The notes under the pieces are model-generated. The model had not been told where the DNA came from, made no database searches, and saw nothing but the letters and a program-made list of their open reading frames with translations. Made by a program: the position numbers and the translations under genes. Of a stretch of 64,000 nucleotides of DNA, positions 26,331-34,808 are shown one piece after another. Origin of the DNA: Sphingomonas sp. Leaf67 (lineage in GTDB: Bacteria; Pseudomonadota; Alphaproteobacteria; Sphingomonadales; Sphingomonadaceae); contig NZ_LMLP01000020.1 in assembly GCF_001421965.1 (NCBI RefSeq), forward strand, positions 168,915 to 232,914, read 5' to 3'. How positions within the stretch are numbered: the stretch's first letter is position 1; the number at the start of each line of letters is the position of its first letter.

Positions 26331-28817
26331 TCAGAACGACGCCGAGATCGTCACGCCGTACGTCCGCGGATCGCCCGGTTGCCCGACGATCAGGCCGGTA
26401 TTGCCCGACTGGGTCGCGAGCAGTTCGTAGTAATTCTGGTCGAACGCGTTGCGCAGCCACAGGAAGGCGTTCCATCCATCGTCCGCGCGGTAGCCAAGGC
26501 GGAAGTTCGTGAGGCTGTAGCCGTCGATATAGGTATAGGCCGAGGGCGACGGGTTGGACGAGAAGCGCGAGCGATAGCTGCCGTCGAAGCCGAGATAGGC
26601 ATTGCCGTCGGTGGTCCCGATCTTCGCCGGCAGGGTATATTCGGCGCCATAGCTGAACGCCCATTTCGAGATGCCGGGCAGGCGCTGTCCCGATACGTCG
26701 CAGGCCGACGGGCTGATGCCGCCGGCGGTGCCCGCCGGGCTGGTCTGCTGTCCCGTCGCCGGCGCGCTGCCGCCCGACAATTCGGGCGGGCAGGGGGCGT
26801 CGACGAAGCGGACGTACTTCGCATCGGTATAGGCGGCGTTGGCATAGAGGTTCAGCCGCTCGGTCGGGCGGAAGGCGGTGTCGAGCTCGACGCCGCGGGT
26901 GCGCACCGCTTCGGCATTGGCGAGGTAACCGCGCAGCACGCCCAGCTGTCCGTTGGTCACCGTCGCCTGATAATCGCTGATATCGGTCCAGAAGGCGGCG
27001 AGGTTGGCGGTGATCCGCCGGTCGAGCCACTGGGTCTTCAGCCCCAGTTCGTAGTGGTTGACCTGTTCGGGCTTCACCTGTGCAGCGGCGAGGATCGGGT
27101 TGTTGCTGCCGTCGAGCGGCAGGCCTGACAGGTTGATGCCGCCCGATTTATAGCTACGGGCATAGGTCGCATAGGCATGGACATCGCGCGCCACGTCATA
27201 GGCAAGGGTCACGTCGCCCGACACGTTCCAGTCGTCGAAATCGGGGCGATACGACTGCGGGGCGAGCACGCCGCGCTGGTCATTGGTCAGTATGGTCGAT
27301 CCGCTGCCGGTGGTGACGACCGACACGTAATCGCCGGTCTTCTTGTCATAGTTCACGCGCACGCCCGGCGCGATCGAGAGCGCGTCGGTGATGTGCCACG
27401 TCGCTTTCCCGAATACCGCCGCGCTGGTGTTCGAGAAACCGATGGTGTTGCGCGCGGTCAGGCCGCCCAGCACCGCCGGGTTGCAGGCCGCCGCCGTCAC
27501 GGGCGCGCAGCCGGCGCTGCCCGGGGTGACGCTGCCGGGGTTGAGCAGGAAGCGCGAGGCGGCCGGCCCCTGGACCTGCAACCCCTGCGTATCGATCGTC
27601 TGGTGGAAATAGAACAGGCCGGCGACGTAATCGACCGGGCGTTTGCCGTTCGACGCGATGCGCAGTTCCTGGCTCCACTGGCGCTGCTGCGAGGGATTGG
27701 CCGACACGGTGGTGATCGGCAGGCCGGTGAAATCGCGGTCGTTCGACGGGTCCCAGTTCCAGAAACGCCACGCGCTGACCGAGGTCAGCGTCGCCCCGCC
27801 AAGGTCGAGATTGCCGACCAGCGAGACCCCGCCCAGCTCCTGTCGCGCCCGCAGCGGGGTGTCGAGGTCGGTCAGCCGGTCGAAGGCATTGGTCGAGGGC
27901 GGCGCATAGCCGAACGCGGCAGCGAGCGCGGCATATTGCCGGTTCAGCGGGCGCTGCGTCGTGCCGGTGCGGACATAGATCTGCGCACAGCAATTGGGGT
28001 TCTGATGACCATAGTCGCCGTACAGCGTCACGTCGAGATTGGACGCGGGCGTCCACAGCAACTGGCCGCGCACGCTCTGGTTATCCTGCGCATTGGCATA
28101 GCCGCCCAGCACGGTGTTGCGGATCGTGCCGCGCCGCGAGGTGACCGAGGCGGAGAGGCGCGCGGCGAGCTTGCCATCGACGATCGGGCCGGAGGCGGAT
28201 GCCTTGGCCTGGATGAAGTCGTAATTGCCGGTGGTCAGCTCGACGCGGGCTTCGGGGGTGAAGCTCGGCTTGCGGGTGGTGATGTTGATCGCGCCCGCCG
28301 TGGTGTTCTTGCCATAGAGCGTGCCCTGCGGCCCGCGCAGGATCTCGATCCGTTCGGTGTCGGTGAAGTCGAACGTCGCCGATGCGATGCGGCTGTAATA
28401 GACGCCGTCGACATAGATGCCGACGCCCTGTTCGATGCCGTCGTTGGTGAGACCGAAGGGTGCGCCCAGGCCACGGATATTGGCGGCAGAATTGCGCGGA
28501 TTGGTCGAATAGAATTGCAGCGTCGGCTGCAGCTGGGTCAGGCGGTTGACGTTGTACGCGCCGGTATCGGCCAGCGTCGTGCCGCCGATGACCGAGATGG
28601 CGATCGGCACCGACTGCAGGGTTTCGACCCGGCGGCGGGCGGTGACGACGATCTCGCCGCCGCCCTGTGCCGGAGCGAGGCGGCCGGTATCGGGGCGCGG
28701 CGTGTCCTGCGTTTCCCCGGTTTCAACCTCGGGCGTGGTGGCCTGTGCGGGCGCGACCGGTTCGGGCACCACCGGGGTGGCGACCTGCGCCAGAATCAGC
28801 GCCAACGACAATGCCAT
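26331..28817 (-). CDS. TonB-dependent outer membrane receptor
   Basis: An 828-residue outer membrane receptor. A short signal sequence (MALSLALILAQVATPVVPEP) is followed by a proline/threonine-rich stretch. The plug domain begins near GGEIVVTARRRVETLQSVPI, with the conserved ERIEILRGPQGTLYGKNTTA and GAINITTRKP. The beta-barrel fills the rest and ends in an aromatic residue (ISASF), as needed for barrel assembly. It imports a ligand across the outer membrane using TonB energy. The substrate cannot be told; the close relatives in sphingomonads are many and diverse. ATG 28817 has AGGGAG about 8 bases upstream. It stands alone between repeats and a decayed glycosidase fragment, which hints at a carbohydrate ligand. 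Confidence 0.92.
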   Translation of the reverse strand: MALSLALILAQVATPVVPEPVAPAQATTPEVETGETQDTPRPDTGRLAPAQGGGEIVVTARRRVETLQSVPIAISVIGGTTLADTGAYNVNRLTQLQPTLQFYSTNPRNSAANIRGLGAPFGLTNDGIEQGVGIYVDGVYYSRIASATFDFTDTERIEILRGPQGTLYGKNTTAGAINITTRKPSFTPEARVELTTGNYDFIQAKASASGPIVDGKLAARLSASVTSRRGTIRNTVLGGYANAQDNQSVRGQLLWTPASNLDVTLYGDYGHQNPNCCAQIYVRTGTTQRPLNRQYAALAAAFGYAPPSTNAFDRLTDLDTPLRARQELGGVSLVGNLDLGGATLTSVSAWRFWNWDPSNDRDFTGLPITTVSANPSQQRQWSQELRIASNGKRPVDYVAGLFYFHQTIDTQGLQVQGPAASRFLLNPGSVTPGSAGCAPVTAAACNPAVLGGLTARNTIGFSNTSAAVFGKATWHITDALSIAPGVRVNYDKKTGDYVSVVTTGSGSTILTNDQRGVLAPQSYRPDFDDWNVSGDVTLAYDVARDVHAYATYARSYKSGGINLSGLPLDGSNNPILAAAQVKPEQVNHYELGLKTQWLDRRITANLAAFWTDISDYQATVTNGQLGVLRGYLANAEAVRTRGVELDTAFRPTERLNLYANAAYTDAKYVRFVDAPCPPELSGGSAPATGQQTSPAGTAGGISPSACDVSGQRLPGISKWAFSYGAEYTLPAKIGTTDGNAYLGFDGSYRSRFSSNPSPSAYTYIDGYSLTNFRLGYRADDGWNAFLWLRNAFDQNYYELLATQSGNTGLIVGQPGDPRTYGVTISASF

Positions 28818-28949
28818 GCGTAATCTCCCTGTATTACATGGGAGAATGGCCGGGATAGCATTGCCGATCAATAGAGTAGGGATTTAGCGCGGGGGTAGTT
28901 TTGCTTGGGGGGTGGAGGGAGGCTGCAGGGGCAATCGAGGGCAGTCTAC

Positions 28950-29195
28950 ACGAACCGGCCCTTTGGAATATGCGTGATCCGGTACGCGAGGGTCCGCCTC
29001 GCTCGACGCAACGACATAATGGTCGCCACCATCGGCGATACCGGTCATGAACACCACGTCGCGGACGTACATCTGATCTTCCAGATCGCGGGTCAGGTCG
29101 GAGTTCGCTCCAGCAGCGGGCATGGTCGGTGGCGATAGCCCGGCTCGGGTCGGCGGCGTCGAGGATTGACTGACAGGTGCGACAGACGCCGACAA
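28950..29195 (-). pseudogene. Remnant of a glycoside hydrolase (possibly GH130) C-terminus
   Basis: On the minus strand about 30 codons read QMYVRDVVFMTGIADGGDHY then VVASSEAD. After a one-base frameshift near 28990-28998 the sequence continues LAYRITHIPKGRF. This resembles the end of GH130-type mannoside phosphorylases (VVFxTG..., EADLAxRI). There is no upstream catalytic part. The family call is from memory of the motif and needs a search. Confidence 0.4.
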
Positions 29196-29356
29196 TCTTC
29201 TTCAGCTTGATTTAATACTTATTCGTATAGTCAGACACACTGTAAAATTTCTTTACATACGTCATCCGTCCGTAACCATTTTTTATAACAAAAACTGCAA
29301 ATAGAGTAACCAAGGAACGTACTTGCAGTTTCTGTGCGTAGGGCGAAAGCGACAGC
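29196..29356 (+). promoter_or_regulatory. AT-rich leader of the first DUF4214-RTX gene with an inverted repeat
   Basis: A markedly AT-rich stretch. AAACTGCAA (29292-29300) and TTGCAGTTT (29323-29331) form 9-base perfect arms with a 22-base loop, ending 25 bases before the start codon. GTAACCATT here (near 29272) also occurs upstream of the giant RTX gene (near 3393). No firm promoter hexamers were assigned. Confidence 0.4.
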
Positions 29357-30730
29357 ATGATCAGTATCATCGCGGACCCGATCGTTGCATTGGACATGTA
29401 TGAGACGGCATTCACCAGTTACCTGGCTCCTGTTCTGGCTGTGAAAACGGCGAACAGCATCGAATTGCGGTTCGATGGCGGTTTTCGTGATGAAATGATG
29501 GTAGCCGGCATGACCATCGGAGCCGACGGAACAATCATTGCCGGTACGATCACGGATATCGTCGAATACCGCGACGGTACCAAAATTTTCGCTATCGGCG
29601 GTTTGAATTTTCCTGATGTCGATCTCGCGACGTTAGTCGAGACGGGTTCGTACGACGAAATCCTGGAGAGGATATTTTCCGAGAACATGAGGATATTCGG
29701 ATCCAGCCTAGACGATCGCCTATACGGTTCCGAAGGAAACGATATGATTTGGGGCGGGATTGGGGATGACGAGATTGAAGGGCTGGGTGGCAATGATTTT
29801 CTGTACGGCGGTATCGGTAATGATGTAATAGTCGGTGGTAACGGTACCGATACCGCAATTTTCGACAGTTACTTTAATAATAATGTCACGCGTATCGACG
29901 ATGGTTCGATCCGGATTGTTGGTTCGGAAGGTAACGATGTTGCCGAAGGAATAGAATATTTCCAGTTTACCGATGGCATGTTCGTAACGGATGCGGATAG
30001 TACGGGTGCGCAGCTAATGCGGTTGTACGATACGATTTTGGATCGGGCGCCGGATGCGGTTGGTTTGGAATTCTACGTTGATCGTATCGAGGATCGCGGT
30101 GTATCACTGGCGGCGATTGCGAGCGAGATTGCGGGATCGGCCGAGTTTCAGACAGCAACGGGTGGCCTCAACAACGGACGGTTCGTCGATTACGTGTACC
30201 AGAAGGCGCTGGGACGTGCTGCGGATGCAAGCGGCAAGGCGTTTTACACCCAGTTGCTGGATTCGGGTCTGAGCCGCGGCGTGTTCGTGGCCGATCTGTC
30301 GGAATCGGCGGAACATCGCGATCTCACGGCGGAAATGGTAGCAAAAGGCTATTTCAGCGTTGACGACAGCTATCAGGCGGTAACGTTGTTCTATGACAGC
30401 TTCATGGGCCGTCGTCCGGATGCGGGTGGTCTGCAATATTATGCCGGTCGCGTAAAGTCGGGAACCATGTCGCTGTCGCAGGTAGCGGACGATTTCGCCG
30501 GTTCAAGTGAGTTTAAGGCAGCTATCCAGGGCAAGAGTAACGCCGAAATAGTGGATTATGTCTATCGCAACACGCTCGACCGCGCACCGGATGCGGGTGG
30601 TGCTGCTTATTATACCGACCTGCTGAACAAGGGCTTTGCGCCGGCTGCGTTTGTGGCCGAAGTCAGCCTGGGCCAGGAGCATTACAACCTGATGAGCGGT
30701 ACTATCATCAACGGTATCGATTTGATATAA
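29357..30730 (+). CDS. DUF4214 RTX protein, short form
   Basis: A 457-residue protein. Residues 1-110 are unique and unassigned (MISIIADPIVALDMYETAFT). Residues about 114-168 are RTX calcium-binding nonapeptides (GGIGDDEIEGLGGNDFLYGG). Residues 200-457 are DUF4214-type units: LYDTILDRAPDAVGLEFYVD, FVDYVYQKALGRAADASGK, FYDSFMGRRPDAGGLQYYA and VYRNTLDRAPDAGGAAYYTD, each with the R.PD..G..YY pattern. DUF4214 is common in secreted RTX proteins but has no agreed function. There is no Sec signal, so type I export is expected. The last 260 residues are nearly identical to the next gene's, a recent duplication. GC content is visibly lower than in the flanking genes. Confidence 0.85.
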   Translation: MISIIADPIVALDMYETAFTSYLAPVLAVKTANSIELRFDGGFRDEMMVAGMTIGADGTIIAGTITDIVEYRDGTKIFAIGGLNFPDVDLATLVETGSYDEILERIFSENMRIFGSSLDDRLYGSEGNDMIWGGIGDDEIEGLGGNDFLYGGIGNDVIVGGNGTDTAIFDSYFNNNVTRIDDGSIRIVGSEGNDVAEGIEYFQFTDGMFVTDADSTGAQLMRLYDTILDRAPDAVGLEFYVDRIEDRGVSLAAIASEIAGSAEFQTATGGLNNGRFVDYVYQKALGRAADASGKAFYTQLLDSGLSRGVFVADLSESAEHRDLTAEMVAKGYFSVDDSYQAVTLFYDSFMGRRPDAGGLQYYAGRVKSGTMSLSQVADDFAGSSEFKAAIQGKSNAEIVDYVYRNTLDRAPDAGGAAYYTDLLNKGFAPAAFVAEVSLGQEHYNLMSGTIINGIDLI

Positions 30731-33602
30731 GTTCATAGATTTTATTGGTATATACTATATAGATAAGATCTAATATCATTTGAAATGAGCCATAATTTAG
30801 GATTCCGATGATCGGATTCATATTTCTGGTTCGTTACATGCTCGCAAGCTATATGGTAAACGGACGAAGATTCCTGTTTTAGATCATGCGTTAGCCGAGA
30901 CTTCGGTGGAATTTTCGTGACGAGACGGGTACTGATCCCACGCGAACGCTTAGGCGGAATGTGCGCGGGAGTTGATACGCATGAATTATATTGGTGAATC
31001 CGGCAACGATACTCTGACCGGTAGCGACTCCAACGATGTGTTGGTCGGTAACGATGGCAACGATGTGCTATCGGGTGGCGCGGCGGGTGATATCCTCTAT
31101 GGCGACGGTACCGATGGCACCAGCACACTGGCGGGTAATGACACGCTGAACGGTGATGCTGGTAACGACTTCCTGGTTGGCGGCGCAGGTATCGACCAAT
31201 TGAATGGCGGCGATGGCAACGACATCCTGATCCCGGGCTTGGCATCCCGCGTAACGCTTAGTGGCAGCTACACCTTCGTGGTCGGAACCGGTAAGTCCGT
31301 TGATGAAGCCACCGGAGCTGATTTCGGCTCGTCTTTTCAGGAAACTGTCAATGGCGGGGCAGGGACCGATATCGCGTATCTTTCTTTCCATGACCAAACT
31401 GCGAACATCGTATTCGACAACAGCAATCCCGCAGCAACCAATACTGTTTTGGCGGGCGGTGTCGGAATCGGTACCGTTGCGGCGGTTGAGCGGGTCGTCT
31501 TCTACAGCGGTCAAGGTGCCGATGTTCTTCGTGGTGCTGACTTCTCCGATGTATTGAAAGGTGGTGCCGGCAATGATGAAATCTACGGCAATGCCGGTAG
31601 CGATGACCTTTATGGCGATGCGGGTGACGATACGCTCTACGGCGGCGCGGGTAACGATTATCTGAGCGGTGGTGCTGGTGACGACCGGATTGATGGTGGC
31701 GATGGGATCGATACCGTCGATTATGATAGTGCCGCGACGGTCGATCTTCGCCTCATGGGCCAAACACAAAATACCGGGGCGTCCGGAATTGATGTTTTGT
31801 TCGGGGTGGAAAATCTGTCGGGATCTCGCTCCACCGATGTTTTCAACGGCGATGATCAAGCCAATCGCCTCGAGGACGAAGACGGCGGAAACGACGCCTT
31901 CTACGGCCGCGGCGGTGACGATACCCTGATCATCTCGCGCAGCACTACCATGTACACGACGCCGACCGGGGCACGGCAATATATCGTCGGCTCCACGAAC
32001 GTTACGATGGAAGGCGGAGACGGTAACGATACGCTCACCTTCAACGGACGGACGCGCTATATCGACAGGGCGTCGTTGATTTCCGGTGGTAACGGCGACG
32101 ATATCATCAGCGTAGTTGGCATGGCGACGGCGACGATCGATAGCGGTGCCGGCAACGATCGCGTCACAGTCGATGGTCGCGGTAGCGATATTGGCTATCA
32201 GATCACCTTCGGCGCAGGAACCGACACGATCGCGCTCAGCTATGCGGCGTCGAGCACGGCAACATTGTCGACCGGGACGACGGTAACGGACTTCGTTACT
32301 GGCGTTGGTGGCGATATCATCGACATTGCCTCGTTATTGACGACGAATTTGTTTTTAGTGGATGCAACCAAAGCCAATCCGTTTGGCGTCGGCTATCTTC
32401 GTTTAGTTCAGAATGGCACGTCGACGAATCTGGAAGTTGATCGTGATGGCGATGGTGCTGGTGGGTTCATTACACTATTGACCCTGTCCAACACGGATGC
32501 TGCCAGTTTCCATGCATTCAACCTCTATTATGTGACCGCGCAAGGTACGTCGGGTGCGGACACGCTCACCGGCTCGGCAAGCTTCGACCGTTTGCTCGGC
32601 CTGGGTGGTGCCGATGTGCTTGACGGAGGCGCAGGCCGCGACGTGCTGGACGGCGGTGACGGGGCCGATCGTTTGCTGGCTGGTGCGGATGACGACTATC
32701 TGATTGGCGGCAACGGGACCGACACGGCGGTATTCGGCGACTTTTTCAAGAAGTCGACGGTGTCGGCCGAATCCGCTTCGGTTACGGTGGCCGGTCCGGA
32801 CGGGACCGATATCGCGACCGGCGTCGAGTACTTCCAGTTTACCGATGGTATGTTCGTAACGGATGCGGACAGTGCGGGTGCGCAGGTGATGCGGTTGTAC
32901 GACACGATTCTGGATCGTGCGCCGGATGCGGTTGGTCTGGAGTTTTACGTCGATCTTATTGAGGATCGGGGTGTAGCACTAGCAGCGGTTGCGAGCGAGA
33001 TTGCGGGATCGGCAGAGTTTCAGACGGCGACGGGTGGCCTCAACAACGGGCAGTTCGTCGATTACGTGTACCGCCAAGCGCTGGGACGTGCTGCGGATGC
33101 AAGCGGCAAGACCTTTTACACCCAGCTGCTGGATGCGGGTCTGAGCCGCGGCGTGTTCGTGGCCGATTTGTCAGAATCTGCCGAGCATCGCAGCCTTACT
33201 GCAGAATTGGTAGCAAAAGGCTATTTCAGCGTCGACGACAGCTATCAGGCAGTGACGTTGTTCTACGACAGCTTTTTGGGCAGGCGCCCGGATGCGAGCG
33301 GTTTGCAATATTATGCAGAGCGCGCGAAGTCAGGAACGATGTCGCTGTCGCAGGTGGCCGAGGATTTTGCTGGATCAAGCGAGTTCAAGGCAGCTATCCA
33401 AGGCAAGAGTAATGCCCAATTGGTAGACTATGTCTATCGCAATACGCTCGACCGGGCACCGGACGCGGGAGGCGCTGCCTATTATACCGACATGCTGAAT
33501 AAGGGGTTTGCGCCGGCCGCGTTCGTAGCCGAAGTCAGCCTGAGCCAGGAACATTATAACCTGATGAGCGGCGCTATTATCAACGGTATTGATATATTCT
33601 AG
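29950..33602 (+). repeat. Tandem duplication of the DUF4214 C-terminal region
   Basis: Bases about 29955-30730 and 32827-33602 are aligned copies of about 777 bases, differing at scattered, mostly third-position sites and encoding proteins that differ at only about two dozen residues. The upstream halves of the two genes are unrelated in length and order. This points to recent duplication or ongoing gene conversion of the tail. Confidence 0.8.
30981..33602 (+). CDS. DUF4214 RTX protein, long form
   Basis: An 873-residue protein. RTX nonapeptides fill residues 4-80, 190-255 and 525-600. Between them are an insert with a secretion-domain-like module (about 434-517: VTDFVTGVGGDIIDIASLL, NPFGVGYLRLVQNG, LEVDRDGDGAG) that matches zone A of the giant protein, and a beta-rich stretch. 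DUF4214 units run from about 617 to the end, nearly identical to the preceding gene. ATG 30981 has GGGAG 9 bases upstream; an in-frame TTG at 30972 is less likely. The 250-base gap before it is AT-rich and holds only short imperfect repeats. It is a probable type I secreted, calcium-binding surface protein. The ending YNLMSGAIINGID may be part of the export signal, by analogy between the paralogs. Confidence 0.87.
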   Translation: MNYIGESGNDTLTGSDSNDVLVGNDGNDVLSGGAAGDILYGDGTDGTSTLAGNDTLNGDAGNDFLVGGAGIDQLNGGDGNDILIPGLASRVTLSGSYTFVVGTGKSVDEATGADFGSSFQETVNGGAGTDIAYLSFHDQTANIVFDNSNPAATNTVLAGGVGIGTVAAVERVVFYSGQGADVLRGADFSDVLKGGAGNDEIYGNAGSDDLYGDAGDDTLYGGAGNDYLSGGAGDDRIDGGDGIDTVDYDSAATVDLRLMGQTQNTGASGIDVLFGVENLSGSRSTDVFNGDDQANRLEDEDGGNDAFYGRGGDDTLIISRSTTMYTTPTGARQYIVGSTNVTMEGGDGNDTLTFNGRTRYIDRASLISGGNGDDIISVVGMATATIDSGAGNDRVTVDGRGSDIGYQITFGAGTDTIALSYAASSTATLSTGTTVTDFVTGVGGDIIDIASLLTTNLFLVDATKANPFGVGYLRLVQNGTSTNLEVDRDGDGAGGFITLLTLSNTDAASFHAFNLYYVTAQGTSGADTLTGSASFDRLLGLGGADVLDGGAGRDVLDGGDGADRLLAGADDDYLIGGNGTDTAVFGDFFKKSTVSAESASVTVAGPDGTDIATGVEYFQFTDGMFVTDADSAGAQVMRLYDTILDRAPDAVGLEFYVDLIEDRGVALAAVASEIAGSAEFQTATGGLNNGQFVDYVYRQALGRAADASGKTFYTQLLDAGLSRGVFVADLSESAEHRSLTAELVAKGYFSVDDSYQAVTLFYDSFLGRRPDASGLQYYAERAKSGTMSLSQVAEDFAGSSEFKAAIQGKSNAQLVDYVYRNTLDRAPDAGGAAYYTDMLNKGFAPAAFVAEVSLSQEHYNLMSGAIINGIDIF

Positions 33603-33621
33603 GCCCATTTTTGTTAAAATC

Positions 33622-33657
33622 ATGATCCGGCGTGTTGGAAAGACACAGCCGGATCAT
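33622..33657 (+). terminator. Terminator after the long DUF4214-RTX gene
   Basis: Perfect 10-base arms ATGATCCGGC/GCCGGATCAT (33622-33631 and 33648-33657), with an inner GTGT/ACAC pair, lie about 20 bases past the stop. The downstream T-tract is weak. Confidence 0.65.
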
Positions 33658-33684
33658 TGTAATAGTGAAACGTATTAGGACGTT

Positions 33685-34623
33685 TTTAGATAATTCTGCA
33701 TGATACCCACAGTTTGCGAATTAGTTTACGCATTCCTTTGACGGATTGAGGCCGAGGATGCGGCCGATGGCGTTCCAGAGGCCGTGGATGATGCGCTCGG
33801 TGGCCTTAATCAGGTGGGCTTTCAGTTTTGCGAAGGCTTGCTCGATCGGGTTGAAGTCGGGGCTACAGGGCGGGAGGAGCAGGAGCCTGGCATCAACGCT
33901 TTCGACGGCTGCGCGCACGGCGGGTGCCTTGTGGCTCGACAGGTTGTTCATGATGGCCACATCGCTAAGAGCGAGCTCGGGCACGAGGAAAGGCGATGTA
34001 GGTGAGGAACGCGTCGGCATTCATCGGTCCGTCGAGCCCCATGGTGCGACCATGTCGGTGCGGCGGAGCCCGGCTGTGAAGGTGGTGGTCTTCCAGTGAC
34101 CGAAGGGGACGCCGGCGCGCAAGCGCTCGCCCAGCCAGCACCAATATGGCGCCGCGCCATATTGGTGCTGGCTGGGGTTTCGTCGATGAAGACCAGTCGC
34201 GCAGGGTCGAGGTCGCGCTGGCCATCGAACCACTCCTCACGTTGTTTCAGGACGTCGGAGCGATCATGCTCGGTCGCGTGGCCGGTCTATTTTTGCGCGT
34301 GATCCCGTGGCGGGCGAAGAAGCGCCGCAGCGTGGTGATACTTACGCTCCCGCCGACCAGCATCTCGCGCAACTCCAACAGCGTCAGGTCGGGCTGCTCG
34401 ATCACGCCAGGATTAAGGGCGCATGCTCTTCGATCCTCGCCGTGTGACGGTCGCCGCCCTGCGGTCTGGCCGCCGGCGTGCCGTGGGCAAACGCCATCTG
34501 TCGCCACCGGATCGCGCTCGCTGCGCGGGCCCCGAACCGTTCGGCCGCCTGTCGGTATGATAGCCCGCCTTCAACCGCAGTAATAACACGATCCTGAAGA
34601 TCACACGATAAGGCTCGTTCCAT
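33685..34623 (-). pseudogene. Broken IS630-family transposase
   Basis: Read on the minus strand from ATG 34623, it starts as an IS630-type transposase: an HTH half (DRVITAVEGGLSYRQAAERF), then LTLLELREMLVGGSVSITTL, LKQREEWFDGQRDLDPARLV, the first catalytic motif FIDET, and finally NNLSSHKAPAVRAAVESVDA with LLPPCSPDFNPIEQAFAKLK. The frame changes at least three times. The second catalytic Asp is Asn (IMNNLSSHK for the usual VMDNLSSHK), and TAA at 33721 replaces a conserved Tyr codon, with FANCGY continuing after it. A 22-base palindrome disrupts the middle. It therefore cannot make an active enzyme. I could not find convincing terminal inverted repeats, so the element's ends are not defined. 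Confidence 0.82.
34130..34176. repeat. Perfect 22-base-arm palindrome inside the transposase pseudogene
   Basis: Arms at 34130-34151 and 34155-34176 are exact complements, with a 3-base centre (CCG). They cover the codons for the conserved TNMARR segment. One arm is the expected transposase sequence, while the other replaces what should encode Tyr-Gly and following residues. That is what a template switch (quasi-palindrome correction) would leave. Confidence 0.85.
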
Positions 34624-34808
34624 CCCTGCCGGCTTCCTTCGCCAGCAGGAACCGTAAATCAAAAAGCTGCGCCGTTGTGAAACTCTGCCGATTCAGTCCG
34701 CTCAAAAAATGGTCGTAAATTATTTTATCGAAGCATAATATAAGCAGGAAATTAAAAGTTAAATCCCATTTCAAAAATTATCATATAATTTAGCCGCACT
34801 AATTCCTA

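Noticed and set aside
33603..34808. Complete IS630 element
   Set aside because: I could not identify terminal inverted repeats or a TA target duplication, so only the transposase pseudogene is annotated.
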